Assembly: GCA_023481335.1 (NCBI GenBank)
Contig: JAMCWI010000087.1
Location: 1 to 25,336 of the forward strand
Length of the DNA: 25,336 bases
Source: Bacillota bacterium
Lineage (GTDB): Bacteria > Bacillota > Desulfotomaculia > Desulfotomaculales > Desulfotomaculaceae
Direction: 5' to 3'
Shown here: one piece after another, positions 22,671-25,336 of the stretch
Position numbering within the stretch: position 1 is the first letter of the stretch
Layout: every line of letters starts with the position of its first letter
Notes under the pieces: generated by a model
The model's database searches: none
Told to the model about the DNA's origin: nothing
The model's input: only the letters and a program-made list of their open reading frames with translations
Translations under genes and position numbers: made by a program

Positions 22671-25336
22671 TTGAAAATAGCTGATTTTTCGGTTGACCGC
22701 CCAGTCACCATCGTCATGATTGTCCTCGCCATGCTGGTACTTGGGATGTTTTCCCTGCATTTTTTATCTGTCGATTTGTATCCCGAGATAACCAATCCGG
22801 CCATTACCGTTATGGCGTCTTATACAGGAGCAGGCCCGCAGGAGGTAGAGCAGGACGTCACCAAGGTCCTCGAGGCAGCGGTGGGGACCATCAGCAACGT
22901 AGAGAAGGTAACTTCAACCAGCCAGACGGGAAGCTCCCAGGTCCAGCTTCAGTTTGCCTGGGGTACCAACATGGACACAGCCCTGGCGGACGTGCGGGCC
23001 CGCCTGGAACTCTACAAGCGCCGCCTGCCCGACGCGGTTGACAACGTCAGCGTTTATAAGTTCGACACGAGCATGATGCCGATCATGAACATAGCGATCG
23101 GCGGCAGCCGGGACCAGGCCGCTTTAAAAAAGATGATCGACGACGTGATCCAGCCTGCGGTTGAAAGGGTGGAGGGGGTCGCAGCAGTTTCAGTGCGCGG
23201 CGGTTTGAAGCGAGAGATAGAGGTGCTGGTCAGCCCGGGGAAGCTCCAGCAATACGGGCTTGGTATAAACCAGATAATGCAGGCGCTGCAGGGCGAGAAC
23301 ATCGACGTGGCCGGCGGGGTACTCCCCAGGGGGCACAAGAACTACGTTGTGCGCGGCCTTGGCAAGTATGAAAAAATAGATCAAATTAAGAACATACCGG
23401 TACAGCTCCCGCAGGGCGGGTTTGTCCACATTGGTGAACTGGCCGAGGTAAAGGACACTTTCGCCCGCCAGGATTCCTATACCCTGCTGAATGGCCGGCC
23501 GGCCGCAAGCATGTCGGTTCAGAAGCAGAGCGGCGCCAACACGGTGGATGTTGCCGACAGGGTAAACAAAGAGCTCGCCCGGCTGCAGGGGCAGCTGCCC
23601 GGCGACGTCCAATTTGCTCTGGCCTTCGATCAGGCCCAGACAATCAAAAATTCAATCAACGACGTGGCCCGCACCACGGTGCTGGGGGCGGGATAGCCAT
23701 CATCATCCTGCTTTTATTCCTCCGCAATCTCAGGACTACCATGGTAATAGCCATCGCTATCCCTTTCGCCATAGTCACCACGTTTACTTTGATGTACTTT
23801 AACAAAATGACCCTGAATATGATGTCGATGGGCGGCCTCTCGCTCGGTGTCGGCCACATGGTGGACTATTCCATAGTGGTGCTGGAGAGCATATACCGCC
23901 ACCGTAAAAGCGGTAAACCGCCGAAAGAGGCTGCCAAGAAGGGCGCGGCGGAGGTCGGCACGGCTGTTATCGCCTCCGCCCTCACAGTAGCGGTCGTTTT
24001 TCTGCCGATGATCTTTGTCGAGGGACTGGCCGGCCAACTATTCAAGCAGTTTGCCCTGACTGTCGCATTCTCCCAGCTGGCAGCGCTTTTCGTGTCCCTG
24101 ACCCTGATCCCGCTGATCTGCTCCCGCCTCTTCGGCAAGATTGAAGAATTCTCGCAGGGTGACAAGTGGTGGCAGAAGCTATTTAGAAAAAGTGAGGACT
24201 GGTATAACGCGCTTGACGGAAAATACCGCGATATACTGGTCTGGTCCTTGAAAAAGAGAAAGATCGTAATTGCCGGTGCGGCTGTTATTACTTTAGCCAG
24301 CTTCCTACTGGCGCCGCTAGTCGGCACCGAATTCGTCCCCTCACAGGACGGCGGCCAGTTTAACGTTGACGTGCAGATGCCCATTGGTACGATCCTTGAC
24401 GATACTGGAGCCGTTTTGAACGGGGTGGGGAACATTATATCCCAGGTGCCGGAGGTGGATACCATACTTACCAGCGTTGGTGGCGGCCGCAGCTTTTTCG
24501 GGGCGGCGCAGACCGAGTCCGGACAAATAAGCGTCCGGTTGAAGTCCAAGGACCGGCGAAGCCGCTCCACCGACCAGATCGTCGAGGAAGTTGAGGGGTA
24601 AAATACGCGGCATTTACGGGAGCGACGATAAGGGTTTCCTCTTCCTCAGGAATGAATATAATGAGCCGTGCCTTCAGCGGGCGGCCTATAGAGATAACAA
24701 TAAAGGGTGACGACCTGAATGAACTAAAGCTGTTGTCCCAGCAGGTGGCTGATATGATCAAAGGGGTTGAGGGGACGCGCCAGGTGCAGAGCAGTATGGA
24801 AGCGGGTCGCCCCGAGCTCCGGATCATGTTTGAAAGGGAAAAGATAGCCCAAAACAATTTGACAGTAAGTCAGGTTTCCCAGATCTTGAAGATCGCGGGT
24901 GACGGCCAGGTGGTCAGCAGCATGGATGAAGGAGGCACCGCCGTTGATGTCCGCATGATGCTGAGCCCCGAGGTGCGGGCCAGTACCACTTCTCTGGAGA
25001 ACCTGTTCGTCTCGCAGGGGGGAGTGCAGCTTCCACTGACCCAGTTGGCGCACTTTGAGGATGGCGAAGGCCCGAATGTGATCAACCGTTCATCCATGTC
25101 CCGGGTGGCCTATGTCTACGGGGATTACGCCGGGCGCGACCTGGGCAGCATCCAGAAGGACATCCAGGCGGGTCTGGCCGGGATTCCCCGTCCGCCAGGA
25201 TATATAATCCAGTCCGGCGGCCAGCAGCAGGATATGGCAGAGTCTTTCTCCAGCCTGGCCCTGGCGCTGTTGCTCGCCCTGCTCCTGGTGTATATGGTCA
25301 TGGCCGGGCAGTTTGCCGTCGGAAACCTTTTTGGCC
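22671..25336 (+). pseudogene. RND (HAE1/AcrB-type) efflux pump, two frameshifts, 3' end outside the window
   Basis: Proton-driven pump, partner of the preceding adaptor. TTG 22671 starts a canonical N-terminus (FSVDRPVTIVMIVLAMLVLG, then LYPEITNPAITV, YTGAGPQEVEQDVTKVLE). The frame is broken at the G run 23684-23688 (stop at 23694) and resumes in the -1 frame with GIAIIILLLFLRNL; it breaks again at the G run 24595-24598 (stop at 24599) and continues as VKYAAFTGATIRVSSSSGMN to the window end. Adding one G at each run gives one uninterrupted protein of about 889 residues so far; AcrB-type pumps have about 1030-1060. In the fourth membrane helix region VDYSIVVLESIY has one of AcrB's two aspartates; the second position is Tyr. 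Confidence 0.85.

Noticed and set aside
1..25336. CRISPR array, tRNA, rRNA, prophage or intact insertion sequence
   Set aside because: No regularly spaced repeats, cloverleaf, rRNA stretch, phage gene or intact transposase was found in the window.

Overview
The window reads as chromosomal DNA of a spore-forming, probably anaerobic Clostridia-type Firmicute. A Desulfotomaculum/Pelotomaculum-like Peptococcaceae fits best, although the genus is an inference from gene content only. The grounds are strong AGGAGG-type ribosome binding sites, several GTG starts, an EndoAI/EndoA toxin-antitoxin pair, a Spo0F-like regulator behind a sigma-H-like promoter, a stand-alone ThiD2 protein, and mixed base composition with AT-rich spacers.

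Layout. (1) 2-1162: 3' part of a glutamate synthase small subunit (gltD), then a terminator and an AT-rich spacer. (2) 1726-6538: a complete branched-chain amino-acid-type ABC importer, binding protein then livH-livM-livG-livF, with overlapping ends; a 340-base spacer with hairpins separates the binding protein from livH. (3) 6683-10028, minus strand: CitA/DcuS-type sensor kinase, its response regulator, and a TRAP-type binding lipoprotein without TRAP membrane subunits. The order suggests that the lipoprotein is a co-sensor, as in the B. subtilis DctB/DctS/DctR system. (4) 10256-10583: first copy of a 328-base dispersed repeat. (5) 10740-13246: lone acetolactate synthase regulatory subunit, ndoAI-ndoA toxin-antitoxin, and an amidohydrolase. 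(6) 13378-17253: spo0F-like regulator, thiD2-like, thiL, tsaE, tsaB, rimI and a 48-residue membrane protein. tsaB has no ATG/GTG/TTG start that keeps its N-terminal strand and appears to start at CTG. (7) 17290-17617: second copy of the 328-base repeat, about 92% identical and in the same orientation. (8) 17752-25336: an export or envelope-stress cluster with an ECF sigma factor, anti-sigma factor, ABC-2 exporter (ATPase plus permease), a possible 40-residue protein, a membrane-fusion lipoprotein and an RND pump that runs off the window.

The most striking points are: the 328-base repeat pair, whose unevenly conserved sequence keeps several hairpins and looks like an undescribed structured or mobile element; four single-base frameshifts, all in mononucleotide runs and all confined to the last 7.5 kb (sigma factor, ABC permease, RND pump twice), which are either assembly errors or a recently decaying efflux locus; the CTG start of tsaB; a good sigma-H promoter in front of spo0F; and two small genes easily missed by annotation (17107-17253 and 21343-21465).
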